Shown in pieces: positions 50,868-59,714 of a stretch of DNA of 64,000 nt. Source of the stretch: Sinorhizobium terangae. Its GTDB lineage: Bacteria > Pseudomonadota > Alphaproteobacteria > Rhizobiales > Rhizobiaceae. Below the pieces are notes generated by a model. The model searched no databases. It was not told the DNA's origin and saw nothing but the letters and a program-made list of their open reading frames with translations. How positions within the stretch are numbered: position 1 is the stretch's first letter; each line of letters starts with the position of its first letter. Both the position numbers and the translations under genes were made by a program. The stretch spans positions 186,001 to 250,000 of the forward strand of contig NZ_WITC01000057.1 in NCBI RefSeq assembly GCF_009601505.1. Direction: 5' to 3'.

Positions 50868-52085
50868 ATGGGAACCATCTCGCAGTTCGCCGAGAAGACG
50901 AGGCCGCCCGCGCAGCGCATCGAGAGCGAAGAAGAGGCCTTGTCGGTTGCAAGAGAGCTGGCGAGCCGTTTTGCGGCACGTGCCAGCGAACGCGACCTGG
51001 AGCGCGTTCTTCCCTATGAGGAACTCGATCAGCTTGCGCAATCCGGCCTGCTGGCGATCAGCATTCCATCCGACTATGACGGGATCGATGTCTCGAACGC
51101 CGTGCTTGCGGAGGTCGCGGCGATCCTTTCCGAGGCCGACAGTTCGATCGGCGAGATTCCCCAGAACCATTTCTATGCGCTCGAGGCCCTCCGTCACGAT
51201 GGGACCGAGGAGCAGAAGAAGTTCTTTTTCGGCCGGGCGCTTGCCGGCGACCGGTTCGGCAATGCGCTTGCCGAAGACGGGACGAGGACCGGCGGCCGTT
51301 ACAGCACGCGCCTTAGCGAAGATGGTGCCGGTTATCGCGTAAACGGCCGCAAATATCATTCCACCGGTGTACTCTTTGCCGACTGGATCGCCGTTTTCGC
51401 GCTCGATCCCGCCGACCAGCTCACCATGTCCTTCGTGCCGCGCAGCGCCGATGGTGTCCAGATCATCGACGACTGGGACAGTTTCGGGCAGCGCGTCACC
51501 GGCAGCGGCACGACCGTTTTGCAGAACGTCCATGTGGACCTCGGATGCGTCGTCAGGCTCGATCGCGGCTTCCAACGACCCGCCACCATCGGTTCCGTCG
51601 GCCAGATCATCCATGCCGGCGTCGACCTCGGCATCGCGCGCGCCGCCTTCCGGGAAACCGTCGATTACGTCCGCAACAAGGCCCGACCCTGGATCGACAG
51701 CGGCGTCGACAAGGCTTCGGAGGATCCGCTGACGATCGCCAGGATCGGCGAGATCGCCATCCGCCTGGAGGCGGCTACGGCGGTGGTCGAACATGCGGGA
51801 CGAAAGGTCGACGTCGCCCAAATCGATCCGACCGAACAACACGCAATCGAAGCAAGCCTCGCCGTCGCCACCGCCAAGGTCCTGACGACCGAGGTGGCGC
51901 TTGACGCCAGCAACACGCTCTTCGAGCTGGCCGGCACCACCTCGACGAAGGTCGCGCTCAACCTCGACCGCTATTGGCGCAATGCGCGCACCCACACGCT
52001 GCACGATCCGGTGCGCTGGAAATATCACGTCGTCGGCAACTACCATCTCAACGACGTGGCACCGCCTCGAAACGGGGCCCTTTGA
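50868..52085 (+). CDS. SfnB/DszC-like acyl-CoA dehydrogenase-fold monooxygenase
   Basis: A 405-residue flavoprotein with the acyl-CoA dehydrogenase fold. The family start is AQRIESEEEALSVARELASR, with EADSSIGEIPQNHF, GYRVNGRKYHSTG and DDWDSFGQRVTGSGT typical of SfnB/DszC enzymes that act on organosulfur compounds (dimethylsulfone or dibenzothiophene chemistry) with reduced FMN. A role in sulfur acquisition would match the ssu operon 10 kb away. The start at 50868 follows a GGAGG ribosome site. The stop is 66 bases from the convergent MBL gene. Confidence 0.88.
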   Translation: MGTISQFAEKTRPPAQRIESEEEALSVARELASRFAARASERDLERVLPYEELDQLAQSGLLAISIPSDYDGIDVSNAVLAEVAAILSEADSSIGEIPQNHFYALEALRHDGTEEQKKFFFGRALAGDRFGNALAEDGTRTGGRYSTRLSEDGAGYRVNGRKYHSTGVLFADWIAVFALDPADQLTMSFVPRSADGVQIIDDWDSFGQRVTGSGTTVLQNVHVDLGCVVRLDRGFQRPATIGSVGQIIHAGVDLGIARAAFRETVDYVRNKARPWIDSGVDKASEDPLTIARIGEIAIRLEAATAVVEHAGRKVDVAQIDPTEQHAIEASLAVATAKVLTTEVALDASNTLFELAGTTSTKVALNLDRYWRNARTHTLHDPVRWKYHVVGNYHLNDVAPPRNGAL

Positions 52086-52151
52086 CTTGCTCGAGCCGGG
52101 CGGCCGCCGTCTCTCGTTCATATCAATCGTGTCGATTGTCTTCCGTTTGCC

Positions 52152-53162
52152 TCAAGGACCCGCATCAGGAGCTTTGCTGGCAAGGCCTGCCCGGAACTCA
52201 TCGATCAGCGATTGTTCCCGACCGAGATAGCGCGGTGAGAAATGCATAGGAACGGACCTTGCTACCCGCGCGGCTGCGGCGATGCTGCCCGCCTGCAATG
52301 CGGTCAGATGTTTTTTGGAAGCTGCAACGGCCTTGTCCTCGTCAAGGAAGCCGCCCTCGATGAAGAGGTAGTCCGACCCGTTTGCCAACTTAAGCAAGCG
52401 CGAGACGTTCGCGTCGGTGAATGCCAGGTCCGTTGCGTAACAGACTCGTTCTCCGGGGCCAGTGACGAGCGCCTTAGCATTGAGGAGATCGCCCAGTTTC
52501 ATGTCGCGGTGGCCGGGAATTTGCACGATCGCGCCCGGGTCCCCGCGAGACCTCACGAGACGCTTGGCCTCCGTCAACCAGGGCCCCACCGGGAGACCAA
52601 GCCGATCCAGCACCGCCTTGTGCACGTTTACCCGCAGGCTCTCCTGAAACGCGAATGCGAGGCATGGAATCCCGTGATCGAGATCGATCGCTTCGACATG
52701 GAAGTCCGGATCCACGAGGAGATGCGGGGAAGTTAGCACCTCGACACCGAGCGTTTCGCGACCGAATCGGTTGCGTGCCCTGAACCGGGATCGCGTCAGT
52801 TCGTCCTTGAGATTCCACTCGGCCGCAACGATCGAGAAATCCTCGGAAGTCTCATTGAGAAGATTCCACGTGTAAGATCGCAGCTTTGCCTCGACGGCGT
52901 CTGTCAGGCCGGGAGGACCGAATATTTGAAACTCTGCCGTCCGGTTGAGGAGAAACCGGAGCATCCGGTCGAAGCCGGCGAAATGATCCATATGCATGTG
53001 AGACACGAATACGTGCCGGATCCTGGAAAGGGTGCCAGCCGGAAGAGGAGACAGGTCGCCGAGATCGAACAGGATCGCTCGCGACTTGAAAGTGAAATCA
53101 AGCAGCAGACCTGCATCGCCGAACGGCTCATTGACCAGCCTGGGTTGAACAAGGAACACCAC
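52152..53162 (-). CDS. Metallo-beta-lactamase-fold hydrolase (RNase Z-like)
   Basis: A 336-residue MBL protein. The HxHxDH zinc motif appears as SHMHMDHF at about 54-61, with further ligands in CYATDLAF and the C-terminal MHFSPRYLG. The layout resembles RNase Z/arylsulfatase-type MBL proteins, but the tRNA-binding exosite was not evident, so the substrate is unknown. It starts at 53162. It is convergent with the SfnB-like gene. Confidence 0.85.
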   Translation of the reverse strand: MVFLVQPRLVNEPFGDAGLLLDFTFKSRAILFDLGDLSPLPAGTLSRIRHVFVSHMHMDHFAGFDRMLRFLLNRTAEFQIFGPPGLTDAVEAKLRSYTWNLLNETSEDFSIVAAEWNLKDELTRSRFRARNRFGRETLGVEVLTSPHLLVDPDFHVEAIDLDHGIPCLAFAFQESLRVNVHKAVLDRLGLPVGPWLTEAKRLVRSRGDPGAIVQIPGHRDMKLGDLLNAKALVTGPGERVCYATDLAFTDANVSRLLKLANGSDYLFIEGGFLDEDKAVAASKKHLTALQAGSIAAAARVARSVPMHFSPRYLGREQSLIDEFRAGLASKAPDAGP

Positions 53163-53284
53163 ATGCCGCTCCTGCGGAATCGGAAGGGCGGTAAACCGCT
53201 CTCCTGCGCGGGGGAGTGCCGCGGAGCGCAGTTCTCAAGTCATCTGACGCCCACCGCCTGGCCTCTGTCAACCGCCCGGCCCCT

Positions 53285-53383
53285 CAGCGCCGCGCGTCTG
53301 ATCGGACCCGGAAAGACAGCTTTGGCGCCTGGTATCGCTGCATGTTTTATCCTTATTTGACGCCGCTTTGAGGAAACATGCAG
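53285..53383 (+). repeat. Family-A palindromic element, degenerate copy
   Basis: CAGCGCCGCGCGTCTGATC, then a decayed linker, then CTGCATGTTTTATCC...GGAAACATGCAG (hairpin 53338-53383). It lies in the gap between the MBL gene and the GXWXG gene. Confidence 0.7.
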
Positions 53384-53451
53384 TCGCAGCATGCCGCCCG
53401 ATTTAACGGGAGCATGGACGTTCGTGCAGTCGCGCGCTAGGTAAACGCGGC

Positions 53452-54024
53452 ATGTGTAATGACTTGGGCACGCCGTTGAGCAAGGGCATCGAGATGCGCT
53501 CCCAGCACGAGGCTCTCGCCTACTTCGATAGCCTGGATGCGGTGTCGGTGACCGAGATGGTCGGGCTTTGGAAAGGGCGTGGAGTTCCGACCGACCATCC
53601 GCTGGACGGGGTGCTGGAGAACCTGGGCTGGTTCGGCAAACGCTTCCGCGCCGATCTGCGCGCCGACGCTCTGTTGTTCAATACATATGGCAACCGCCTC
53701 GTGCCGGTCGATCCATCTCCAATCCCGCTTCGTCTGGCCCTTCGCTTCCATCGGCTCGGTCGTAGCACCGCCGCGCGGAATTTGTTCTCCCATTTGGTCA
53801 AATATTTGCGCGCGCAAAGCCCGACAGGCACTCTGCGGACGTCCCGCTTTCGAAACCGGACCAGCGCGGCCATGCTCTACGACCGCAAGCCCATCATCGA
53901 CCATTTCCGAAGGATCGATCCGAAGAGGCTGCTCGGAGTAATGGTCCTGGAGGGAGACGACCGATATTTCTTCTTTCAACTCGACTACGTGGACGATCCC
54001 AGTCCATCGCTTTGGTACGACTAA
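53452..54024 (+). CDS. GXWXG/DUF4334 domain protein
   Basis: A 190-residue protein. The GXWXG motif is seen in VGLWKGRGVPTDHPLDGVLE at about 37-56, followed by a DUF4334 C-terminal part (AAMLYDRKPIIDHFRRID ... YFFFQLDY). These soluble proteins are of unknown function, sometimes linked to lipid or stress metabolism. Two starts are possible, 53452 and 53494; neither has a convincing ribosome site. No operon partners; flanked by family-A repeats on both sides. Confidence 0.8.
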   Translation: MCNDLGTPLSKGIEMRSQHEALAYFDSLDAVSVTEMVGLWKGRGVPTDHPLDGVLENLGWFGKRFRADLRADALLFNTYGNRLVPVDPSPIPLRLALRFHRLGRSTAARNLFSHLVKYLRAQSPTGTLRTSRFRNRTSAAMLYDRKPIIDHFRRIDPKRLLGVMVLEGDDRYFFFQLDYVDDPSPSLWYD

Positions 54025-54060
54025 TGCGCCGCGTCCATCAGACGCGCGAAGGACATAGCA
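54025..54060 (+). repeat. Family-A element, short remnant
   Basis: GCGCCGCGTCCATCAGACGCGCGAAGG is the first hairpin of a family-A element, directly after the GXWXG stop. The rest is absent. Confidence 0.6.
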
Positions 54061-54100
54061 GGATCTTCCGCTTACCCGGGCAGTTTTCTGATAGCCAAGC

Positions 54101-54832
54101 TCACTTGCGCACGAGGCTGAAGGAGAAATGGCTGCCGCGGTGATAGTCGATCGCGTAGTTCACTGGCGTGCCGGCAGCATTGAAGCAGGTCTCGGTGATG
54201 AGCAGCGCCGGTCCGAAATCGCGCAGGTCATTGCGCTGGACAACCTCGTCGGGCAGCATGACGGCAGAGACGGTGGCAGCCGACATGCGCGGCCGGTTCT
54301 TGTATTCCTCCAGCAGGGAAAGCAGCGAACCGCTCCAGTCGATGTCATAGAGCCTGGCCGGAATGATGCTGCGCGGCACGTAATCGAGGCAATAGAGGAT
54401 CGGCTCGTCGCCCTGCAGCCGCAGCCGCTCAATGCGGATGACCCGGTCTGTCGCGGTCAGTTGAAGCTGTGCGGCCACATGCTTGTCAGGAGTTTCCTCA
54501 GCGATCGAAAGCACCTTGTTGAGCGGCCTGTAGCCGTAATGGTGCGCCATGTCGGTCACGCTCTCGAAGACCGTAATAGGCCGGTCGACGTGGACGGCGG
54601 AGATCGCCGAGACGAAGCGGCCACGGCCGTGCTCGACGTAGATGAGCCCATTCTGTTCCAGCAGCTTCAGCGCCTCGCGCAGCGCAGGCCGGGAGATCTT
54701 GAAGCGCTGGGTCAGCTGCGCCTCGGTCGGCAGCTTGTCGCCCGGCTTGAGGCCCTCGCCGCGGATGAGATCGGCGATGCGGTCACGAAGCTGGATGGCC
54801 AGGGTACGCGAATCGCGAAGGGGTTCGTCCAT
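54101..54832 (-). CDS. GntR-family regulator with UTRA domain (FrlR-like role)
   Basis: A 243-residue regulator. A GntR winged helix occupies about 10-75 (LRDRIADLIRGEGLKPGDKL; PTEAQLTQRF; RPALREALKLLEQNGLI), and a UTRA effector-binding domain runs from about 90 (PLNKVLSIAEETPDKHVA; LYCLDYVPRSIIPARLYD). It is divergent from a deglycase/kinase pair and so probably senses an Amadori-type or amino-sugar metabolite. The start at 54832 follows GGAGG. The motif TTGTCTGACAA at 54870-54880, just upstream of its own start, could be its operator. Confidence 0.9.
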   Translation of the reverse strand: MDEPLRDSRTLAIQLRDRIADLIRGEGLKPGDKLPTEAQLTQRFKISRPALREALKLLEQNGLIYVEHGRGRFVSAISAVHVDRPITVFESVTDMAHHYGYRPLNKVLSIAEETPDKHVAAQLQLTATDRVIRIERLRLQGDEPILYCLDYVPRSIIPARLYDIDWSGSLLSLLEEYKNRPRMSAATVSAVMLPDEVVQRNDLRDFGPALLITETCFNAAGTPVNYAIDYHRGSHFSFSLVRK

Positions 54833-54869
54833 GGCGGGCCTCCGGCAAGAAATGATCTCGGCCCTGTTC

Positions 54870-54880
54870 TTGTCTGACAA
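54870..54880. promoter_or_regulatory. Palindrome TTGTCTGACAA near the gntR start
   Basis: A perfect 5-bp inverted repeat around a central T (TTGTC-T-GACAA). Similar sequences occur at 55000-55010 (TTGTCTTACAA) and 61931-61941 (ATGTCTGACAA), in front of the other two transcription units of the locus, consistent with one shared GntR regulator. Confidence 0.5.
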
Positions 54881-54993
54881 ATTCGCGGAGGTCAAGCGAA
54901 TCAAACGGCTCTCAGTCCAAAGGAGCGTTCTGCTGTCACGGGAAACTGCAACGAAAAATCAGAAGGGTGTGGCTTGACTCGTTCTCGGCAAGA

Positions 54994-55009
54994 TGTCAGT
55001 TGTCTTACA
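54994..55009 (+). promoter_or_regulatory. Candidate GntR operator upstream of frlB
   Basis: TGTCAGTTGTCTTACA lies 57 bases before the frlB start. The same pattern TGTCAG-N3-TCTTACA recurs on the opposite strand at 61925-61940 before the binding-protein gene. Confidence 0.55.
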
Positions 55010-55065
55010 ACATTCGGAAGCTCAGGCTCCCGACGATCACCACCCATTTTACCGAGAGCAGGACC

Positions 55066-56079
55066 ATGCTGAATTTTGACGAACAGAGATTTCTCCGCAT
55101 ACAGTCGGGGGCTATCGCGCTGCAGAAGCGCCTCGAAACGGTGATCGCGTCCTGCCTTTCGGCCGGCGCCGAAAATATCTTCTTTCTCGGCACGGGCGGA
55201 GCGGCGATTCTGATGCAGCCGGCTGCTCAGCTGCTGCTGCGCCGTTCGCGCTTCCCCGCCTTCCTCGACATGCCGGCCGAACTCGTCGTTACGGGCTGCG
55301 CGCATCTGACGGAGAAGTCGATCGTCGTTGTGCCGTCGCTCTCCGGCACGACGAAAGAGAGCGTCGCTTTGCTTGGCAAGCTCAAGGAGATCGGGGCGAC
55401 CGTCATCACGCTCGTCGGCCATGAGGAAACGCCGTTGGGCAAGGGGGGCGATCATGTCTTCGTCAACTTCGCCGAGGACGACACGTCCTGCGAGTCCTTC
55501 TATCTGCAGTCGCTGTTCATCGCACTCGCCATCCTGAAGCAGCGCGGCGAGATCGCGAACCACGCCGAGATCGTCGCCGAATTGGCGCGGATGCCGGAAC
55601 TGCTCTTGGAGGTGAAACGCGCCTACGAGCCGAAGGCCGAGACCTTCGCGGAGATCCTCGCAGGGTCCGACTATCACATCGTCACCGGCGCCGGGAACGT
55701 ATGGCCGCAGGCCTTCTACTACGGCATGTGCATTTTGGAAGAGATGCAGTGGATCCGCACCCGGCCGGTGCATGCCTCCGACTTCTTCCATGGCACTCTG
55801 GAACTGGTCGAAAAGGGCGTTAGTGTCATCCTCTTCAAGGGCGAGGATGCGCTCCGTCCGCTCGCCGAACGTGTCGAGAACTTCGCGCCGAACTACACCG
55901 ACAAGCTGACGGTACTCGACACGGCGGATTTTGCGCTGCCCGGCATTTCCTCCGAGGTCCGCGCGCTCGTTTCGCCGGTGTTGCTCGCCACCGTGCTCGA
56001 ACGCATCAGTGCCCATCTCGAAGTCATGCGCAACCATCCGCTCACGACTCGCCGCTACTACAAGCGCGTCGCCTACTGA
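55066..56079 (+). CDS. frlB: SIS-domain sugar isomerase/deglycase (FrlB-like)
   Basis: A 337-residue protein with two SIS domains: IFFLGTGGAAILMQPAAQL at about 38 with VVPSLSGTTKESVALLGK at about 87, and a second at about 190-300 (HIVTGAGNVWPQAFYYGM; VHASDFFHGTLELVEKGV). This is the FrlB/fructoselysine-6-phosphate deglycase layout, which releases an amino acid and glucose 6-phosphate from a phosphorylated Amadori compound. The ATG at 55066 is chosen from the homology start with GAGCAGGA upstream. The kinase gene follows after 164 bases that contain a palindromic repeat. Confidence 0.88.
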   Translation: MLNFDEQRFLRIQSGAIALQKRLETVIASCLSAGAENIFFLGTGGAAILMQPAAQLLLRRSRFPAFLDMPAELVVTGCAHLTEKSIVVVPSLSGTTKESVALLGKLKEIGATVITLVGHEETPLGKGGDHVFVNFAEDDTSCESFYLQSLFIALAILKQRGEIANHAEIVAELARMPELLLEVKRAYEPKAETFAEILAGSDYHIVTGAGNVWPQAFYYGMCILEEMQWIRTRPVHASDFFHGTLELVEKGVSVILFKGEDALRPLAERVENFAPNYTDKLTVLDTADFALPGISSEVRALVSPVLLATVLERISAHLEVMRNHPLTTRRYYKRVAY

Positions 56080-56104
56080 CCGCGGATGCTAGACTCCCCG
56101 GGCC

Positions 56105-56185
56105 GCTACAGCGCCGCGCGTGTAATCAGACGCGCAAAGGTCGCCGTACAGCTTTGGTCTCTGCATGATTTAAGGAATCATGCAG
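56105..56185 (+). repeat. Family-A palindromic element between frlB and frlD
   Basis: GCGCCGCGCG...AGACGCGC hairpin followed by the CTGCATGATT/AATCATGCAG hairpin at 56161-56185 (10-bp stem, 5-nt loop). It occupies half of the 164-base gap inside the operon. Confidence 0.8.
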
Positions 56186-56243
56186 TAGCCGCGAATGCAC
56201 GTCGTCGCATTCGCGGCTTTAATGTCCGATCACGAGGGCCCGC

Positions 56244-57056
56244 ATGAAACCCCTTCGATTCGCCACCGTCGGCGACAATTGCATCGACCGCTTCCAGCCG
56301 CCCCTGTCGCAGTCACTCGTCGGCGGCAACGCCGTGAACGTTGCCGTACAGCTCTCCCGGATGGGGCATGTCGCCTACTACTTCGGTGCCGTCGGGCGTG
56401 ATGCGGACGGCGTGCGCACGCGCCGGCTGCTGCAGAACAACGGCGTCACCCTGGATCATCTTCAGGAGCGGCCGGGCATCACCGCCTACACCGATATTGA
56501 CGTGCTGCCGTCGGGCGAGCGCCTCATCTCCTACGAGGATTTTGGCGTCTGTGCCGGCTATGCACCGGACGACGCGGAGGTGGCTGTGCTGAAGACGTTC
56601 GACCATGTCCATATCGGCTGGATGGACGACGGCGGCGCGCTCAGGCGCAGGCTGGTGGCGGTAGGGGTCAGCCTGTCGCAGGATATTTCGGTAAATGCCA
56701 ACCCGGACGACCTCGGAGTCACGGGGCTTGCCATCGCCTTCGCCTCGGCCGGTCCCGACGAAGTGGCGGCGGAGCGGATCGCAGCCGAACTTCTGGCGCA
56801 GGGTGCCCGTGTCGCCGTCGTCACGCGCGGATCGAAGGGTTCCGTGGCAACCGACGGGATTATCCGCGTCGAAGCCGGCATCAGGCCAGTCGCGGTCGTC
56901 GACACGACGGGTGCCGGCGACAGTTTCATCGCTGCGTTTCTCGCGGCTCATGTCGCCGGAAAGCCGCTTCCCGCATGTCTGGAGGCCGGTCGGGACTGGG
57001 CCGCCGAGACCTGCACCCACGTCGGCGGCTTTCCGCAGGAGCCTTTGTCATTCTAG
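56244..57056 (+). CDS. frlD: PfkB-family sugar kinase (FrlD-like)
   Basis: A 270-residue ribokinase-fold kinase. GGNAVNVAVQLSRMG at about 28 is the substrate-side signature, and VVDTTGAGDSFIAAFLA at about 226 is the PfkB anion-hole motif with the catalytic Asp. FrlD phosphorylates fructoselysine or fructosyl amino acids at C6, making the substrate of the FrlB deglycase. The short N-terminal segment and overall length match the FrlD type rather than standard ribokinases. The start at 56244 is clear. It is convergent with the ABC ATPase gene, whose stop lies 24 bases away. Confidence 0.87.
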   Translation: MKPLRFATVGDNCIDRFQPPLSQSLVGGNAVNVAVQLSRMGHVAYYFGAVGRDADGVRTRRLLQNNGVTLDHLQERPGITAYTDIDVLPSGERLISYEDFGVCAGYAPDDAEVAVLKTFDHVHIGWMDDGGALRRRLVAVGVSLSQDISVNANPDDLGVTGLAIAFASAGPDEVAAERIAAELLAQGARVAVVTRGSKGSVATDGIIRVEAGIRPVAVVDTTGAGDSFIAAFLAAHVAGKPLPACLEAGRDWAAETCTHVGGFPQEPLSF

Positions 57057-57080
57057 GCCGCGGGAGGTCCGGGGGCCGCT

Positions 57081-57833
57081 TCAGTGGAGAAGCTGGCTCA
57101 GGAACAGGCTCGCACGCTCCGTCCTGGGGCGCGCGAAGAACTCGTCCGGCGTCCCCTCTTCGACGATCCGGCCGCGGTCCATGAAGATCACGCGGTCGGC
57201 GACCTGACGTGCAAAGCCCATCTCGTGCGTGACGCAGACCATCGTCATGCCCTCGCCGGCAAGCGCCACCATCGTATCGAGCACTTCCTTGACCATTTCC
57301 GGATCGAGCGCGGAGGTCGGCTCATCGAAGAGCATGACGCGCGGGTTCATGCAGAGCGCCCGCGCGATCGCGACGCGCTGCTGCTGGCCGCCGGACAGTT
57401 GCCCCGGATATTTGTTCGCCTGTTCGGGAATGCGCACACGCTCAAGGAAATGCATCGCGATCTGGCGCGCCTCCTTCTTCGGCATCTTTTTCACCCACAT
57501 CGGTGCCAGCGTGCAGTTTTCGAGGATTGTCAGATGCGGAAAGAGATTGAACTGCTGAAACACCATGCCGACGTCGCGGCGGATCGCCTCCACCCGCTTC
57601 TCGTCATGATCTAGCTCGACGCCGGCAACGACGATCCGGCCGCTTTCATGCGTCTCCAGACGATTGACGCAGCGGATGAGCGTCGACTTTCCTGAGCCGG
57701 AGGGGCCACAGATCACGACTTTTTCGCGTGGGGCGATCGAGAGGTTTATGTCGTCAAGCGCATGGTAGTGGCCGTACCATTTATGAACGCCACGCAGCTG
57801 GATTTCCGACAGTCCTTCGGCGGACGTGGGCAT
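57081..57833 (-). CDS. Polar amino acid ABC transporter ATPase (GlnQ/HisP type)
   Basis: A 250-residue ABC ATPase. It has Walker [11 protein letters not shown]-loop [10 protein letters not shown], signature LSGGQQQR, Walker [13 protein letters not shown] and H-loop VTHEMGFAR, all typical of the polar amino acid uptake subfamily. It powers uptake through the permease encoded upstream. The start at 57833 is preferred because GGGAGA precedes it; an in-frame ATG at 57854 overlapping the EamA stop is also possible. It is last of a five-gene operon of binding protein, FAD oxidoreductase, permease, EamA and ATPase. Confidence 0.92.
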   Translation of the reverse strand: MPTSAEGLSEIQLRGVHKWYGHYHALDDINLSIAPREKVVICGPSGSGKSTLIRCVNRLETHESGRIVVAGVELDHDEKRVEAIRRDVGMVFQQFNLFPHLTILENCTLAPMWVKKMPKKEARQIAMHFLERVRIPEQANKYPGQLSGGQQQRVAIARALCMNPRVMLFDEPTSALDPEMVKEVLDTMVALAGEGMTMVCVTHEMGFARQVADRVIFMDRGRIVEEGTPDEFFARPRTERASLFLSQLLH

Positions 57834-57850
57834 GATGAGTCTCCCGGATG

Positions 57851-58735
57851 TCATTTGAGCACGAACCAGCCGGACAGGACGATGATCCCGGCGCCAGCCA
57901 GCGTGTGGAATTCGAGTGGTGTTGAGAAGAGGAACACGCCGTAGAGGCCGCCCCAGACGATTTGGCTATATTGGAAGGGGGCGACAACCGAGGCTTCGCC
58001 AATGCGAAACGCCCGGACCAGCAGAGCGTGGCCGCCAAGAAGCAACGCTCCGCCGGCGAACGCGAGCGCGAAGTCTTGCGCGCTGACGGGGACGATGCCG
58101 CCGACGAGTGCCACGCCGAGCGAAAGCGGCGTCAGAACGACGAGCAGGCTCGCGACCAGCGCCTCATCGGTCTCCGCCGCCTTCGCCCGACGCAGGAGAA
58201 CGAGCGAGAGCGCGAAAAGAACCGCCGAGCCGAGGGCGGCAGCATGGCCGAGGTTCAGCGGCGCGACGCCAGGCTTCAACGCCACCGCCACGCCGGCGAA
58301 ACCGATCACCACGCCTGCCCAGCCGATCGGAGAAAGCCGTTCCCCAAGCAGCACAAATCCGAGCATCGCCACAAGAATCGGCGTCAGGAAGGCAAGCAGA
58401 TAGGCCTCGGCGAGCGGCAGGGCCGCAAAGGCATAATGGATGAGCAAGGTGTCGCCGGCTAGAAGAAGTGCACGCAGCAGCGCGAGACCGGGCTGGCGCG
58501 GCACGAGCCGCCGGAGGCGTCCAACGACGCCAGCATGGCAGAAGAGGATCAGCAGCGCCGCCGCCGTTACCAGAAACGTCACTTGCGGCGCCGCGATTCC
58601 GGCGGCAAGCACTTTCACGATCGCATCCGTACCGGAAAAGACGGCGAAGGCAAGAAGCACCACGAGCGCGGCCCGCCCGTTGGCGGGCGCGGGCGCCGCA
58701 CCGTCGGCACCCGCAGAGGAGACCTCAACGGACAT
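57851..58735 (-). CDS. EamA/DMT-family transporter
   Basis: A 294-residue inner-membrane protein with ten predicted helices and the EamA internal repeat ([17 protein letters not shown] in the first half; [20 protein letters not shown] in the second). DMT proteins usually export amino acids or metabolites. It is embedded between the permease and ATPase genes of an amino-acid-type ABC system, overlapping the permease gene by 11 bases, so it is part of the same operon. A role in exporting a by-product or the released amino acid is inference. Confidence 0.88.
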   Translation of the reverse strand: MSVEVSSAGADGAAPAPANGRAALVVLLAFAVFSGTDAIVKVLAAGIAAPQVTFLVTAAALLILFCHAGVVGRLRRLVPRQPGLALLRALLLAGDTLLIHYAFAALPLAEAYLLAFLTPILVAMLGFVLLGERLSPIGWAGVVIGFAGVAVALKPGVAPLNLGHAAALGSAVLFALSLVLLRRAKAAETDEALVASLLVVLTPLSLGVALVGGIVPVSAQDFALAFAGGALLLGGHALLVRAFRIGEASVVAPFQYSQIVWGGLYGVFLFSTPLEFHTLAGAGIIVLSGWFVLK

Positions 58736-59696
58736 CGAAGCGTCCGAAGCGTTCCTCGATGCGAGCCTGGGCGTATTCGAGGCAGATCGAGAGGATCCAG
58801 TAGATCATCGAGGCGGTGATCAGCATCTCGATGTGGCGGAACTCCGTCTGACCTTGGGTACGCGCGAGATACATGATTTCCCAGACGCCGACGACCGACA
58901 CAAGTGAGGAGTCCTTCAGCATCGCGATGAACTGGTTGCCCGTCGGCGGGATGATGACCCGCATCGCCTGCGGCAGGATCACGAGGCCCATTGTCTGGGC
59001 GGGGCTGAGGCCGAGCGCGGTCGCGCCTTCCGTCTGGCCGCGTGGAATGCTCTCGATGCCGGCACGGAAGATCTCGGTCATGTAGGCGCCGTAGCAGAGC
59101 GACAGCGCCAGGATGCCGGCGGGAACAGCGCTGATCACGTAGCCGACCTGCGGCAAGCCGAGATAGATGATGTAGATTTGCATGAGCAGCGGAAGGCCGC
59201 GGAACAGCGAGGTGTAGAAAGTAGCGAGCCCGTAGACGACGCCGTTGCTGGAGAGCTTCGCAATGGCGCCGGCAAGCGCAATGACCGTCGCGATCACGAT
59301 GGAGATCGCCGAGATGTAGAGCGTGGTCACCACACCCTGCGTGACGAGGAATCCGATTTTCTTTGCGATGAAGGCGAAGGATAGATCGAAGGAATAGAAG
59401 AACAGCATCAGGAGCGCGAAGAGTTCGGCCCAAACGGCGACGATCTGCTGGCGACGGGAAAGCTGGCGTAGCGCCTTCCAGTTCGCCGCCACGATCAGCG
59501 CGATCAGGAGTGCCGAAACGAGGCGGCCGGCCGCCGGATTTTCCCCGAGCCAGCCTTGCGACGCCGGCAGCAGCCGGCCGATCCAGGCGGAGCTGATCCC
59601 GAGTTGATAAAGCGCAAGTGTCACGAGCGCGAGCACGAGAAGGGCACCGGCGCGCCGGGATGCTTCCGGATAGGTAAGGATCAATCGACCGATCAT
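58725..59696 (-). CDS. Polar amino acid ABC transporter permease (HisM/GlnP type)
   Basis: A 323-residue permease. The N-terminal part has three extra helices (ALLVLALVTLALYQLGI; VSALLIALIVAANWKA; LFALLMLFFYSFDLSFAF). The conserved HisM/GlnP domain spans about 135-320, with GVVTTLYISAISIVIATVIA, SLFRGLPLLMQI and the EAA loop GATALGLSPAQTMGLVILPQ. It imports the substrate bound by the periplasmic protein encoded at 61.1-61.9 kb. It overlaps the EamA gene by 11 bases. Confidence 0.93.
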   Translation of the reverse strand: MIGRLILTYPEASRRAGALLVLALVTLALYQLGISSAWIGRLLPASQGWLGENPAAGRLVSALLIALIVAANWKALRQLSRRQQIVAVWAELFALLMLFFYSFDLSFAFIAKKIGFLVTQGVVTTLYISAISIVIATVIALAGAIAKLSSNGVVYGLATFYTSLFRGLPLLMQIYIIYLGLPQVGYVISAVPAGILALSLCYGAYMTEIFRAGIESIPRGQTEGATALGLSPAQTMGLVILPQAMRVIIPPTGNQFIAMLKDSSLVSVVGVWEIMYLARTQGQTEFRHIEMLITASMIYWILSICLEYAQARIEERFGRFDVR

Positions 59697-59714
59697 GGGT
59701 GGGTCTTTCCTGTC